Shown here piece by piece: positions 43,313-56,352 of a DNA stretch of 64,000 nt. Source of the stretch: Anoplolepis gracilipes. Taxonomy: Eukaryota; Arthropoda; Insecta; Hymenoptera; Formicidae. How positions within the stretch are numbered: position 1 is the first letter of the stretch; every line of letters starts with the position of its first letter. The translations under genes and the position numbers were made by a program. The DNA lies in assembly GCF_047496725.1 (NCBI RefSeq), contig NC_132974.1, positions 434,001 through 498,000 of the forward strand, read 5' to 3'. A model generated the notes under the pieces. It was not told where the DNA came from. It saw only the letters and a list, made by a program, of their open reading frames with translations, and searched no databases.

Positions 43313-43893
43313 TTTTTTCTCTCAATTAATTTTAAGGACGTTAATAAGATTTGATTTTTTACATTAATATTATATACAGGATATCCTGTAATAAATGAAA
43401 AACCTGCTAATGGAAAATTCTTGAGATCATTTGGAGTCGATTTTTCCTCAGCAAAAATATCGAGAAACGTCATCATTTTTTGCAAGTTTCCAATTTTTGT
43501 CATTATATACCTTTGTAATTAAGCCTTAAATTATAAATTCTATTAGAGTAAGCTCTATCGTGAAATTAACTGAATAATGTAATTTTGGTAATTTTTTAAC
43601 TCCAAAAAGTTTAATTAATAATAAAAGTGTAATTAATAATGCGAAAAATGCCTTTTTTTCAATCGCTTATACCTCGGAAATTATTAGTGTCTTGACATTT
43701 TCGCTGAAGAAAAATCTCAGTCTCCAAATAATCTCAAGAATCTGCCATTAGCAAGTTTTTCACCAATTACAGGACACCCTGTATATATTAATATTATATT
43801 ATATTTTTATTGCGTATATACAATATATTATATATAATATCAATAAAAAAAATCAAATTTTAACGTCTTTAAAATTAATTAAGAGAAATAAAA
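43313..43893. mobile_element. Nested foldback elements
   Basis: An inner mariner-type palindrome (43375-43784) starts ACAGGATATCCTGTAAT and ends ACAGGACACCCTGTATA, with arms containing AACCTGCTAATGG and its inverted relative. It is flanked by outer inverted arms: CTCAATTAATTTTAAGGACG at the left, and CGTCTTTAAAATTAATTAAG at the right. This suggests insertion into the centre of an older palindrome, or a longer palindrome with decayed middle. Confidence 0.65.
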
Positions 43894-44054
43894 TTTTGTA
43901 ATTAATATTAATATATTATAATTGCCTTCTATTTTTTAACATTGAATATTATATAACGTAATATTATTATGATTATATATATATATTTTAATAATTAATG
44001 TACTAATATTATATTGGCCCTAGATATCTAATATTGAAATTCAAGCTAAAGCGA

Positions 44055-44995
44055 TTAAGGATGTTTAGCACCTATAATCGGAGCAAAAAGTAGTCGAAAT
44101 TGACGAATATATACTTTTCTCATATATCTTAGTATATGATTATTATAAAGATTAGATAAAATTTTCTTATTTATTCATAGCTAGAGTGTAGAAATGTATT
44201 TTCGAACTTAGAGTAATTTAAAATGTCAGAATAAAAATTATAATAGTGAATAATGACAAAATATAAAAGATTTTTAATTGTTTCTTGGATAAATTTAATA
44301 ATTTGTCATTTCTCCGAGAAGAAAGAAATGTGGCAACATGGTAATTTTTCATAAGTTGGTCAAATTGCAAATTGACATATGAGGCCTAGTCGCTTCTCGC
44401 TTACACGTTTGTATATAGAAGATTTTTCAGATGAAAAGATGGGTTATTTAAAATGTCAAAAGAAGGCTCAGCTGAATGCTATGTTGTCACGTTTTCACAA
44501 TAAATAATATGTCATCTCGGATAATAGGACGAAATTGAGAAAATTATATTCAATATTTTTTGAACTAGTCAGTACTTGACCAAAATTATGTGATCGAATA
44601 TTTCCTCTATATTCAAACTATACTTTTACAAATTTTGAATAAATTCCTATTATTACTTCTCTCTTTTTTAGCTTTTAAATCAACCCGATCACAGGTTTTT
44701 TATAAGATAGAAAATCAATTTAAGGGCTAAAAAAGACAGAAATAATTATATTTATTTATATAATTATATTTATAATTATATTAATACTTTTACTTATCAT
44801 TAGATCCACAAAATAATTATATTTATAATAATATCGACGGGTAAATTCATTGCAAATTAAAATCCTTATAGCTTTTGATTGCTTCAGTGAATCAACTCCA
44901 GGTTTTTTTATAAGTTTCTGAACATGTATCAGAACAATCTGTGCGAATTTTATTAAATTTCTATATTTTTAAAAATAGGTACTAAACATCCTTAA
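44055..44995 (-). mobile_element. TTAA-flanked TIR element, copy 4 (internally deleted)
   Basis: Exact TTAA ends with TIRs TTAAGGATGTTTAGCACCTA and TAGGTACTAAACATCCTTAA. It is shorter than the others because about 110 bp around the shared reading frame (near 44210) is missing. Confidence 0.85.
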
Positions 44996-45131
44996 TGATC
45001 TCTGATTGAAGAAAATACACAAATTATGATAGCAACTTCAAAATGAAATTTAATGTCGCTCTGCTTCTGAATTTTGACAAATTGCCGATTATTTTCCAAC
45101 ATAATGCAAACACGTTGTCTCTAATTACATT

Positions 45132-47219
45132 GTGTCTGTGAAGTTGGCACAACATTTTATTAATTTTTAAAAAATAATGGCAATTCCAGTAGCACTTTTC
45201 ATAGTTCTATAGTTCATGATAAACATTAAAAAAAGTTCCGCATTTTTAATATCAAAAATATCGAAAATAAAAAATGACGTGCTAATTTCACGTTCCAGCA
45301 CGGCACATCCTCCTCTAAAGTACAAGAAAACATCGAAAATCAAGATGTTTATCAAGAGTTCTCGTTAGTTCTGTACCAATTCTATAATTATATATCATTT
45401 CAAGGCAAAATTCCAACAAATTACCAAAAAAAAACAAAAATAAAGAATGACGCCCTAACTTTGCGAATTTAGCACGACACTCTTCTCTCTAAAGTACTAA
45501 AACGAATTAAAAATTCTTATTTTTTACAAGAGTTCCCGATAGTTCTAATTAAGAGTCGCATATATATATAATTTCAGATCGATATTCCACCAATTAACTT
45601 TTAAACAATTTACGTTTTAATTGCGTATTACGACACTTAGTAAAGTCGAGCTGATGATTTTCGGCAGTTCTGACGATAGTTTTCGACAGTTCTGCAAGAG
45701 TTCTATGTATTAAAATCAGTTTTAAACAGAGTCCCGATCATTATTTATTTTTAAAATAATTTTTAACAATTACGTCCAGCAACGCCACTTAGTAAAAATA
45801 TGTCGTGCTGATGATTTTCGGCAGTTCTGACGATAGTTCTCGACAGGTCTGCAAGAGTTCTATGCATTAAAATCAGTTTTAAAAAGAGTTTCCGTTATTA
45901 TTTATTTTTTAATCAATTCGGAACTTTCTTGAAATTTGTGTACTATTAATTTTTTGTTTTTATTTATGTATGTGCAATTTTTTATAATGGCTAGATAGCT
46001 TAAGATTAAGCTATCTAGCCTTTCATAACTTTTTAACGGCTAGAACAAAAAAAATATTTTTTATAGCAAATAATTAGCAAATGATGAGCAAAAAATTTGT
46101 GTGCTATTAATTTTTTGTTTTCATTTATGTATGTGCAATTTTTTATAATGGCTAGATAACTTAAGATTAAGCTATCTAGCCCTTCATAACTTTTTAACGG
46201 CTAGAACAAAAAAAATATTTTTTATAGCAAATAATTAGCAAATGATGAGCAAAAAATTTGTGTGCTATTAATTTTTTGTTTTCATTTATGTATGTGCAAT
46301 TTTTTATAATGGCTAGATAGCTTAAGATTAAGCCCTTCATAACTTTTTAACGGCTAGAACAAAAAAATATTTTTTATAGCAAAAAATGTGTCGTGCTGAT
46401 GATTTTCGGCAGTTCAGACGATAGTTCTCGACAGTTCTGTAAGAGTTCTATGTATTCTTTGTTAAAAATTGTTTAAAAATTAATTAGTGGAATATCGATT
46501 TGAAATTGTATATGTAAACCTCAATTAGAACTATCGGGAACTCTTGTAAAAAATAAGAATTTTTAATTCGTTTTAGTACTTTAGCGAGGAGAGCATCGTG
46601 CTAATTTCGCAAATTGATTAAAAGATAAATAATAACGGAAACTCTTTTTAAAAATAATTCTAATGCATTAAACTCTTGCAGAACTGCCGAAAATCATCAG
46701 CACGACTTTACTAAGTGTCGTAATACGCAATTAAAACGTAAATTGTTTAAAAGTCAAATTGGTGGAATATCGATCTGAAATTATATATATATGCGACTCT
46801 TAATTAGAACTATCGGGAACTCTTGTAAAAAATAAGAATTTTTAATTCGTTTTAGTACTTTAGAGAGAAGAGTGTCGTGCTAAATTCGCGAAGTTAGCGC
46901 GTCATTCTTTATTTTTGATTTTTTTGGTAATTTGTTGAAATTTTGCCTTGAAATGATATATAATTATAGAATTGGTACAGAACTAACGACAACTCTTAAT
47001 AAACATCTTGATTTTCGATGTTTTCTTGTGCTTTAGAGGAAGATGTGCCGTGCTGGAACGTGAAGTTAGCACGTCATTTTTTATTTTCGATATTTTTGAT
47101 ATTAAAAATGCGGAACTTTTTTTAATGTTTATCATGAACTATAGAACTATGAAAAGTGCTACTGGAATTGCCATTATTTTTTAAAAATTAATAAAATGTC
47201 GTGCCAACTTCACAGACAC
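45132..47219. mobile_element. 2.09 kb foldback transposon with long inverted arms
   Basis: The left terminus GTGTCTGTGAAGTTGGCAC is inverted as GTGCCAACTTCACAGACAC at the right. Arms of roughly 500-600 bp are inverted copies. The flanks TAATTACATT (45122-45131) and TAATTACAAT (47220-47229) look like an 8-10 bp target duplication with one mismatch. The centre holds a tandem array (45934-46380) and repeated CGGCAGTTCTGACGATAGTT-type units. The target duplication and foldback layout fit a MULE/Foldback-type element, but no transposase is present. Confidence 0.8.
45934..46380. repeat. Three-unit tandem array with hairpins inside the foldback element
   Basis: The unit is about 160 bp, starting near 45934, 46094 and 46254. 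Unit 1 contains a perfect 14-bp stem and 4-base loop at 45989-46020 (GGCTAGATAGCTTA arm). Unit 2 has one mismatch in that stem. Unit 3 has lost the 3' arm. Confidence 0.85.
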
Positions 47220-47229
47220 TAATTACAAT

Positions 47230-48000
47230 TGATCTCAAATTCTCTCGATGGGCATGCATAAATAACGAAACACGTTTAGTATTCCGCAAGCATGATGTAT
47301 AAAGGGCGGTCAACGAAAACCGCATCTCGTCACGGCTAGTTTACAATGGAAGTTTCCTAGACTCGTTGCACACATAACTACCTCTCTTCAGCTTCCCTCC
47401 ATTAACTCCATCTCGCTCTCCCTGGACTCAATCACGTCGTCTGACAAACTTCTTTTTTTAGTTTCAGTTTATCTCTCCTACCTGTTTTCTTTCCGGTATA
47501 AGCAAAAAATGTTACGAGAGCTCCGCCTACGATAAAATAAACTCGGTAACTCACTTTAAATAATCAGGTGTTTTTTTTTGTTTTGTTTTTTTACACATTT
47601 ACGTTAGTTGCCTGCGGAAGCGTAAATCATTGGTCAATTGTGAATAAAACTGCTTTACTTGAGGATTATACCGCTAAAGGTTAAGCTCGGATTTGTGAAA
47701 ACGCAGATAAATATGCATATACGACAGAGGAACGAAAGTCAGAGTCTATCACGCGCGGTGCTTATTAAAAAAATGAATATAATATTTATTTTTAAAAAAT
47801 ATTAAAATAAAATCGAGATTTTGAAATATATTCTACAGATTATGAAAAATTATTTTATTTACAAAAAACTTCATTTTTATTAATCTCCTTCAATGTGTGT
47901 CGTTACTCTTTAAAAAAAAGAAAACTTTTGCGCGCAAATTAAAGTTTGTACGATAAATATTTCATCATTATTCATTGTGAAAATATATATTATAAAATGA
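47230..48000. other. Spacer, no gene recognised
   Basis: Moderate GC at 47260-47560, AT-rich beyond. No exon-like or repeat-family signal is seen. Confidence 0.45.
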
Positions 48001-48482
48001 CTATTATCAGTAGAATGTTTATTATAACCTATGCAAATAAACATGATAAGATTTCTCAATTCTTTCAATAAAAAATCAGTTATCTGTATTAATTTTTATC
48101 TGTCAAATTGATATGATATTAGATTTACTCTGAAAAAAAGTATTTTTCTTTTTCGTAATCAATAAAAAGGAATATAAGACTAAATAGTAATAAAAATAAT
48201 TTTAATAATCAATAATTAATCATTTCAGACAGATGGCTATTGTCTGCAGAATGTTTAATTATAACCTATGCAAATAAACATGATAAGATTTCTCGATTCT
48301 TTCAATAAAAAAATCAGTTATCTGTATTAATTTTTATCTGTCATATTGATGTCATATTAAATTTGGCTTGAAATTTTTAATTCAAAAGTGGTTTTCTTTT
48401 TCATAATAAATAAAAGAGATATAAAAAATAAATAATGAAAATAATTTTAATAATTAATAATTAACCATTTCAGACAGATAAA
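48001..48482. repeat. Two-copy tandem duplication, about 240 bp unit
   Basis: Units 48001-48236 and 48237-48482 share ATAACCTATGCAAATAAACA, ATCAGTTATCTGTATTAATT and a CATTTCAGACAGAT ending. Confidence 0.8.
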
Positions 48483-51400
48483 AATAATATATTGTATTCA
48501 GTTTATTTAAAAAAATATATAAAATCACTAAAATAATATAATTTACTTTATATTGTTTTTTAGTAAGAGTCAGCATTATACCTATTCTTTTTTCCCATAT
48601 TAAAAAATATATTAATTAAACACTGCAGGATAATAGAGGTACTATTAATTAAACGTGCTTTTCTGTTTAATTATAGATTAGCAGTTCTGCGTCACTAATT
48701 ACTAAGAACACAAGGCTTGAAGCTTAAACGTAATAACAAAGGTGCATCTGTCTGCTGGACGCAATTTCTATCAAACAACCGAATCGATGATAGCCATGCT
48801 TCATCCGCTATTTCGCGGTTGTTAAGTCCGTTTCTATATCTATTTAAGTAAAATACCATCAAAGTGCACCAGCTAATCTGCTACGGATAACGGGCTTATG
48901 TAGAAGTTAGAACAGATAACAGACTTTACGCAGAATCTATGGAACAGTCACGAAACTCTAATACGTATCACGATCGAGGATATAAATAAGAAAATGATAC
49001 ATATAAATTGGTTTATTGAACGGTAGATGTTTTCGTTAGATTAAAATGTCACAAGTTTCATTATTCACTTCCGTAGAAATTACACATAAAAGGTGACTTG
49101 AGGAAAACGTTACGATCAATTTTACTCCGTCTTTCATTCATGAGAATTTTCGACAGAAATGAAATCAAGAGAACATGAAAGTCTCCCGGCGCACACTTGA
49201 ATTAATGCAAACTCGTAGCGAGAGAGGAGATACTTTATTCGTCCGAAGCAAGAGAAACTGTTCGACTCCCTTTATTACGCGACACGTGTAATATAAAGCG
49301 ATAAATTCTCGCGATTATGCAACCTGATAATGGAAAAAGAAAAAGAAAAAAAAAAAGGAAAGAAAAAATCGCGACAAAGGTAAAATCCGAAGTAATTTCC
49401 GCGCTTCTTTTAATCAGCTCGATGAAAACCGCGCTGACCCGATAAGCAAGTTTTGACGAGAGAAAATTCTAGAGACAACATCGCGCATCCAACCTGGACC
49501 GTCGCAATAATCGTGACCTTCGCGATACGTTTCTGCTCTTCAGGGTGCTACCACGGGGAACGTTTGTCTAAAGGTCAGATTATTCCGAGCGTAAGCGCAA
49601 AGCGCGGATAATGCGACTCGCAAGAGACAGTTTCCTCGCGGCAATTTAAATACTGATAACGTTCGAGTTCGCGGGGAATTTTGCACGAACATGTTTCCGA
49701 TATCATTCTTGTGTCGGGCATAAAAAAAAAAAAAAGCAAAGCGATAACACACGCGATAACGATCGATTCGAGCCTGTAACTGCAATTTAATGGGCGGTTA
49801 GAAAAAGGATTAGACACTTTAATCTTCATCATGATAATACATTAATGGACGCGGGTGTGGCAAAATTTGATCAAATATTTTGTGATCGGAAAATATATTT
49901 TTTCTCAAACGTTATCATGCAAAACGTCCAATTAATGTATTTTATAAATTATATATATAGATCTAGAAATTTTTATAATTTATTGGAGAAGTCTATAAAG
50001 AATAAGATAACATAAAGACTGATTTCTACTAAAAAATACATATAAAGTATATTATATTAATTTAATCATTATTTGATGATTTAATAATTATATTGATTTA
50101 ATAAATTAATAATTAATTTAATAATTTTATTTATCTTTTTTTTAGTAGGATGAATATAATGATAATATTTTAATTCGCTTAAAATAATTGAAGTTCGTTT
50201 TAAATGAATCAAAATAAATGTTTTTAAGACAGTTAAACAAATTTGTTCCAATTATTTAATTATTTTTATTATCACTTATTCTTATAACTTTTTTCATTGA
50301 AATCATAAAAAAAATATTTTAAAATTTTAGACTAAATCTAAGATGGAAACGTCAATATGATAGATAAAAATTAATAAAGTTAGCTAAGTTTCTTATTGAA
50401 AGAACCTAGAATTCTTATCGTTCACTTGCATACATTTTTTAGTTACAAGAATATTGAAAAAGCTAATGGACTCGTGAAAATTTTATTAATGATGCATTAC
50501 AATAAATTTTTCCTTGCCTTTTATATTATATTACGTATATAATTATAATACTTAATAACGTATATATAATATTTATAAATTTCTTATTTATCAAAATTTA
50601 AGAAAAAGCTTTGAGATGCGTCCTTTAAATATTCATCAGGAACAAATATTGATTTTCAAAATTAAACAAATCTTTTGTAAGAAGTTTCCCTTTAACAGAA
50701 CCGCCAGATATTATGGAAATATTCATATTTTAAGATCTTTATAACTGCATAAACTTATACGCAGTCTTTTTATTTGTCATATAGTAATGATTTTGTTATT
50801 TTAAATTTAATATTTCTGAGATAATTTCAAGATATTTCTCTTTTTAATGTGACTTATCGAAATAAACTATAATACAAATTATTAAATAATTGTTAGTATT
50901 TATTTTGATAATTTTTAGATAAAATTTAAATAAATTTTTCCCCTACTTTAAACGAATAAAAAAAGTCACCCAGAAAAACAGCTATTACAACAGGTATATA
51001 ATTTACGTAACATTTTTTTAGACAGAAATCCACTCTTCTTGCTCCTCATATGGCTATACATACGTGTATATATTTATATACGTATGCATATATCGATGTA
51101 TATCCTTTTAACGCCACTTACTGTGACGTCAAAAACATGTTAAATGTCACGCCGCGCGATCGATATCGCTACCGCAAATTTCTCTAATAAATGATCGCGC
51201 AAAAGAAACACGAACGCACGGGACTTACAGTAGCGGAATCAAAGACCCAGAAGAAGAGATAGGGAAAAAATGCGAAGAATACGTTGCGCTGTCTCTCTCT
51301 CTCTCTCTTTCTCTCGCAAAGCCAAAGTGGCAGCATGCTCGAATCGATGCTCGCTATTATAAAACTCGGCTGAATTGCAGCAGGCGCCGCCGCGGTGAGA

Positions 51401-51762
51401 TTACGTCGTCCTATTAGCATGAAATCGATGAATCGACGACGACAACGACGAACGGTTAGTCCCCTCGCGTTCCTGAGGATGGCTCCCTGCGGCTTAAAAC
51501 TTTGGCACGTACTCAAGGAAAAAGTATCATTTTTTATTTCCTCCTCGTACGAACGCGAAGATTAATTTAAATAACTCGTGAGACGCGAGCTTGAATTTTT
51601 TTCCACGTATCCTCGTGGACGCGAAAAGTGATTATATAAATTTTAAAATCATTATATAATGTACGTTTAAAATTCTTGCGTTTCACGTATTTCGAATTTC
51701 ATCTGAAAATAACATTTTTTTAATCAAATATAAATTACATTTTCATTTTTTTCACTAAATAT
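48483..51762. other. Intron or intergenic DNA, no gene recognised
   Basis: A mixture of AT-rich DNA and GC-richer patches (48700-49840 and 51100-51600). Open frames of 81-110 codons at 49540-49832 and 51184-51516 have no recognisable motifs. A TGACGTCA site lies at 51124-51131. Confidence 0.45.
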
Positions 51763-52027
51763 ATAGAGTTAAATTATAATTTTTATCACATGCAAATAAT
51801 AATCTATTTAACATAACAAAACATTTTTGGAAACAATGTATATATTTATATATAATTATATATATATATATATTATATATTATATAAATTTATTTATTTA
51901 ATATATATATATATATATATTTATTTATATATAATTATATATAAATATATACATTGTTTCCAAAAATGTTTTGTTATATTAAATAAATTATTATTTGCAC
52001 GTGATAAAAATTATAATTTAACTCTAT
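51763..52027. mobile_element. AT-rich palindromic MITE
   Basis: The arms ATAGAGTTAAATTATAATTT and its reverse complement flank a TA-rich centre. The internal motif GGAAACAATGTATATATTT is mirrored. The arms are about 95 bp with few mismatches. Confidence 0.7.
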
Positions 52028-52099
52028 TTAATAGGAAAGAAATGCGACATACATTTGAAACTTTTATATACATCATTTTCAGACATTTATTTCTATCGA

Positions 52100-52760
52100 A
52101 TTCATTTTATGGAAAATATACACGTCTATGTGGATTATAAAATTGTCACAAGAGAATGTTGCTGTCAAACCGACGATACGGTCGGGTTATCACAATCGTA
52201 TCGATAGACAATCGCATGGAAAAGGTAGGCGCGTACGGCATAGAAAAGTTGCGTATACGTATTCACGAGGGAGAAAGAGGAGAGGGGGAAGGGGGGAGGG
52301 GGGAGGGGCCGCCCAAGTAGGTCAGATTCTGTCCTGACCCAGATGATTGCAGCTCCGGGTGACGTCACGACTAACCTCCCTTCGCCCGTTCTTCCTCGGG
52401 GGGTAACATACACCCTCGCTCGTCAAAGTGCGCTAAGCACTTCGGCCAAGGTGGATACTCTCGAATGATACCTATTTCCCGCCCTTGTATTCTCTCGCCC
52501 GAGAGAGAAGCTTTCGCAGCGATTTCGACTTTGACAAGGCGAAAGGAAGCGTGCGTGCTTTCCACGCCACGTGTCGGGGCGGAACGCCCCGATATAATTA
52601 TGCACCGGAAGGGAGTGAGTCGACCGTGAATCACGCAGAATTATTTTCAGCGCACGCGCCTGCAATTTGACGTTTACGTTGACGTTCGAAGAAAGTGCGC
52701 CGCAGAGATCGCGGTGATAGAGAGCTGAACTCGACAGCCTAAACAAGCGTAGAATTATAA
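52100..52760. promoter_or_regulatory. GC-richer patch with TGACGTCA, possible promoter
   Basis: This patch is clearly richer in GC and CpG than its neighbours. It contains a CRE-like TGACGTCA palindrome at 52360-52367 and a G-rich run at 52270-52308. It could be an alternative promoter or 5' UTR, for Sap47 on the minus strand or an unseen gene. No coding exon is recognised, and promoter status is only an inference from composition and one motif. Confidence 0.2.
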
Positions 52761-53245
52761 CATTTTAAATATTAGGTGTGCTTTGTGTACAGTAAAAAAA
52801 ACCGTGATGCGAAAGGGGGATTTGATTTTTATCTCGCTGTAGAAAATTAAGATATAAAGAAAATATATATAAAATTATCTATTATTTATTTATACAATTA
52901 TGTTATATATAAAATTCATTTATTATAATGTATTCTTTTACCTCGATATATATTAATAGGATAATAATATATGTAAATAAAAAAATTTGATATCAGCATT
53001 CATTATCAATATTCATTTTTGCTCATTAATACTCATTTATATTGTAATAATATATTGTATTTTTAAATTATTTGAATATTCTTATTTAATTCCAAGTTCA
53101 TCAAATCACACGTCATTGAACAGGATCTAAAAATTACAATAAAGAATGTATATTGCATATTCAATATTTTGTTTTGACATTGATTATATAAACAGAGACA
53201 AATACATATATATTTATAATATATTTATAACAATTCAAATATTGA

Positions 53246-53756
53246 TAAAAAATTTCTTATCTTCCTCAGATATTTTTGTTCAAAATTCCAAGTAAAGAGA
53301 ATATTTTAAACATTTTTTGGTGCAACTTGCTAAAAATTTTTTCATTGTATTTTCTAATGGTTTTCACTCATACAAAAAAAAGACAAAATCACTTGAGTGT
53401 CAAGCTAGATTTGCAAATGTGAAAAAACTGAATAGTTTTTTCGCGAGAGAGACAATTTTCGCTATTTTCATTTTTTTAATCACTAAAAATTACAATAAAG
53501 AATGCATATTACATATTCAATATTTTGTTTAACATTGATTGTATAAACAGAGACAAATATATATTTATAATATATTTTATATAAACATTCATTTCAACTG
53601 CTCACAATATAAGAGCAAAATTATCAAAGAGAAATTTTTAAAAAAATTTTCAGAGCCATTAAAATTCCACGAGCTTTCCTTGATTTTTCCAGCTACAAAA
53701 AAAAAGAAATTCTTGAAAAATCCAGGCTTTCCGTGGTTTTCCAGGGAGTAGACACC
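53246..53756. repeat. GTCTACT-type element, right end preserved
   Basis: It has internal motifs of the 4617-5096 family (TTTTTGTTCAAAATTCCAAG) and the right end TTTTCCAGGGAGTAGACACC. The left terminus is not recognisable. Confidence 0.5.
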
Positions 53757-55953
53757 TTAGTAAATTATTTATAAATAGAAAGATAATGTTTTACGAAACA
53801 CATGTATATTGCACACATATACAGCACCCACAAAGCACACATAGTTCCAAATTATACCCGTATGAACTAAACTCACAACTTAACGAGAGAGCTCTGGTTT
53901 GCAACACGGTAAACGCGATTCTCGTCACCAAACTTTGCCAGGATTGTGTAATTAATTCAAGCGCGTATCTATCTTTGAACACAAAACGCCGCGCAAAACT
54001 GTCGCAGGAGGATCATAAATTACATTTCCGCGAAATTTAATACGCATCCTGTATACTCGATCCGGTCTTAACGTCGAATGTCTGTTACTTATTAGATCCA
54101 TCACGCGGAAAGCAGACACCATCATTTTCCACGAAATGGAATTCATCAACACACTCGCGGTAGCTGATTTATATTTCTGATTTAGGTTTCTAGGGCGTTG
54201 GTCTTCCAGCAAAAACGAGTTCATACAATTTATACGCGAAATATCAGCGAATAAGAAAAATTCTCCAAAGGGACTTAAAAAAATTCACACGATTTTTTAT
54301 AACAGAAATTACGTAAAGAAAGTATAGCTACTTATAATGATTAAAAATAAATATACCAACGAACAATGAAATTCAACTCTTTTTCTTTTCCCGCAAATCC
54401 TCAATCGAGGAAAAGATAAAGTATTTTTTTAGATATCATTATTCTAAACAAACTGCTTTATTTATGATAGCGTGAAAAGTTCCTATTTTTCAATTTCACT
54501 ACAGAGATTTATTTTCTTCCGTGATAATAACTATTCATAATTTTATTAATAAAAAAATATAAAATACAAAAAAAACAAACGTATAGCCTTTAAAAAATTT
54601 TGGCAATTAAGGTTCATCGTATATTGATCTGACGGATATCGACCGGATTATAAGGGACAACCTCAACGAGATAAGGTAAATGATCCTGATATTACTGAAC
54701 GTATAGTCGTCCGATATAATTCCTGCCTATTTGCATAATACATCGGCCGAGGATAATCGAGCGCCATCAGCAAAGAGTCTGCGTGTGACATTTCGTGTAT
54801 AAAGCACCGTGGCAACTGCACATCAATGATGCACATGCGTCGTGTATATCCTGTTCATGTCGGTCGAGTTTACGAGAATGGTAAGTATTCTTCGAGTAAA
54901 AATAGTATTCTCGAATAAACTCGAACAACTCTTGATATGAATAATCTTAATAATAATTAATTTTTATTTTTTATAAAAATATAAATATTTCTCTTTAATG
55001 TTTAATTGTGACAATTGGTATTCTTCATATGAGTATTGACGCGATTACACAGTTTAATAGAAAATAAATTTTTTTTTTTTCAAGAGAGAGAAAATTATTT
55101 TTCTGTAATTTTTTTGACGTTAAATATGATTTCGGCTTCTAAATTGTTCCATCGCATCACAATTTTCGATAAAATTTTGAAAAAGAATTATTTTAACATA
55201 TCATGTTATAATTTGTTGTAAAAAGTTGAAAAGATTTTGTTGCAATAGAAATATATCGCTGCAATTTTTAATGCTCAAAAAAATTAGTTATTAATTATTT
55301 TAAAAAATGTATGATTAAATAAGCCTATTGAAAAAATTTTTAATTAAGTCCTTAAAGATTTACAAATTTTTCAATATATTTATTCAAACTTAAAGCTTTT
55401 CCAGGCTAAATATTCGATAAAAAATAAAACACATTTTTTTATTCAATTGTATGAAAATAAATTTTTTTCAAATTAATAATGACAGTTGGTACTCTCTACA
55501 TAAATATCGATAACGATTAGCTCTCTACGTGAGCCTCCGATAATAGGCGATACTCTCGAGATTAACGATATAGCGCTTTTAATACTCCACATATGAATTT
55601 TTAATCTGGCTTAATACTTTTCATGTAAAACACGATAACATATTGTTTGGATTATCTTTTACGTTCGTAAAAGATTTATTAACTACACTTAAGCATCCTG
55701 GCCCATCGACCTACCCTGCCTTCTGCCTTCCACCCCCATGTTGGCGCCTTGTGTAGGTCGAAAGAGGTGTCCTCGATGATCGATACTCACTACTATGTTT
55801 GCGCGGCCTCGTTTCTGATCTCCCTCTTTATTCCTACGAGCCTCAGTTCTATCGTTCCTCCTTCGATTAAGACTTAACTCTTTCGACTCGCGAGTGTAAC
55901 GATACCCTGCATTTTTCATCTATGAAATGTATCTGAATCAGCCATAAAAAATT
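53757..55953. other. Intron or intergenic DNA with one weak exon candidate
   Basis: The plus-strand candidate at 54826-54880 is discussed as a finding. A 76-codon minus-strand frame at 55689-55919 is not recognised. The rest is AT-rich. Confidence 0.4.
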
Positions 55954-56303
55954 ATACAGTACAGAAAGATTGTATACACACTGCAAAAATTTTTCACCGC
56001 AATATTGAAAATTCACTGCGAAATGTTGCTACATCATTGCTGTGGAATTGCAGCAACGTGGAAATGTCCGCCTTTAGATTGCAACGAAATATTATAGCAA
56101 TATTGCAATGTTATGAATTTTCAATTTAATGCAGTGTTACCGCAATCGTCGAATAATGTTGCATATAAGAATATTTTTGCTTCTGATAGATAAATATCAG
56201 AAGCATATGGACACATAAAATACAAAAAAAAAGAGTTGAACATAAACAAACGTTTGTAATAATTTTTTATCTAAAAAATATTATAAATTTACATATAATT
56301 GTA

Positions 56304-56352
<49 letters not shown>

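Noticed and set aside
45934..46380. CRISPR-like array
   Set aside because: The repeats are long (about 160 bp) with no unique spacers, lie inside a foldback transposon, and the genome is clearly eukaryotic.
52423..52746. Minus-strand 107-codon frame in the GC-richer island as a Sap47 N-terminus
   Set aside because: The translation shows no similarity to the expected N-terminal motifs, and no donor compatible with exon A was found at its end.
55689..55919. Charged minus-strand frame of 76 codons
   Set aside because: It looked at first like a transposon gag fragment, but I could not identify a zinc knuckle or other diagnostic motif.
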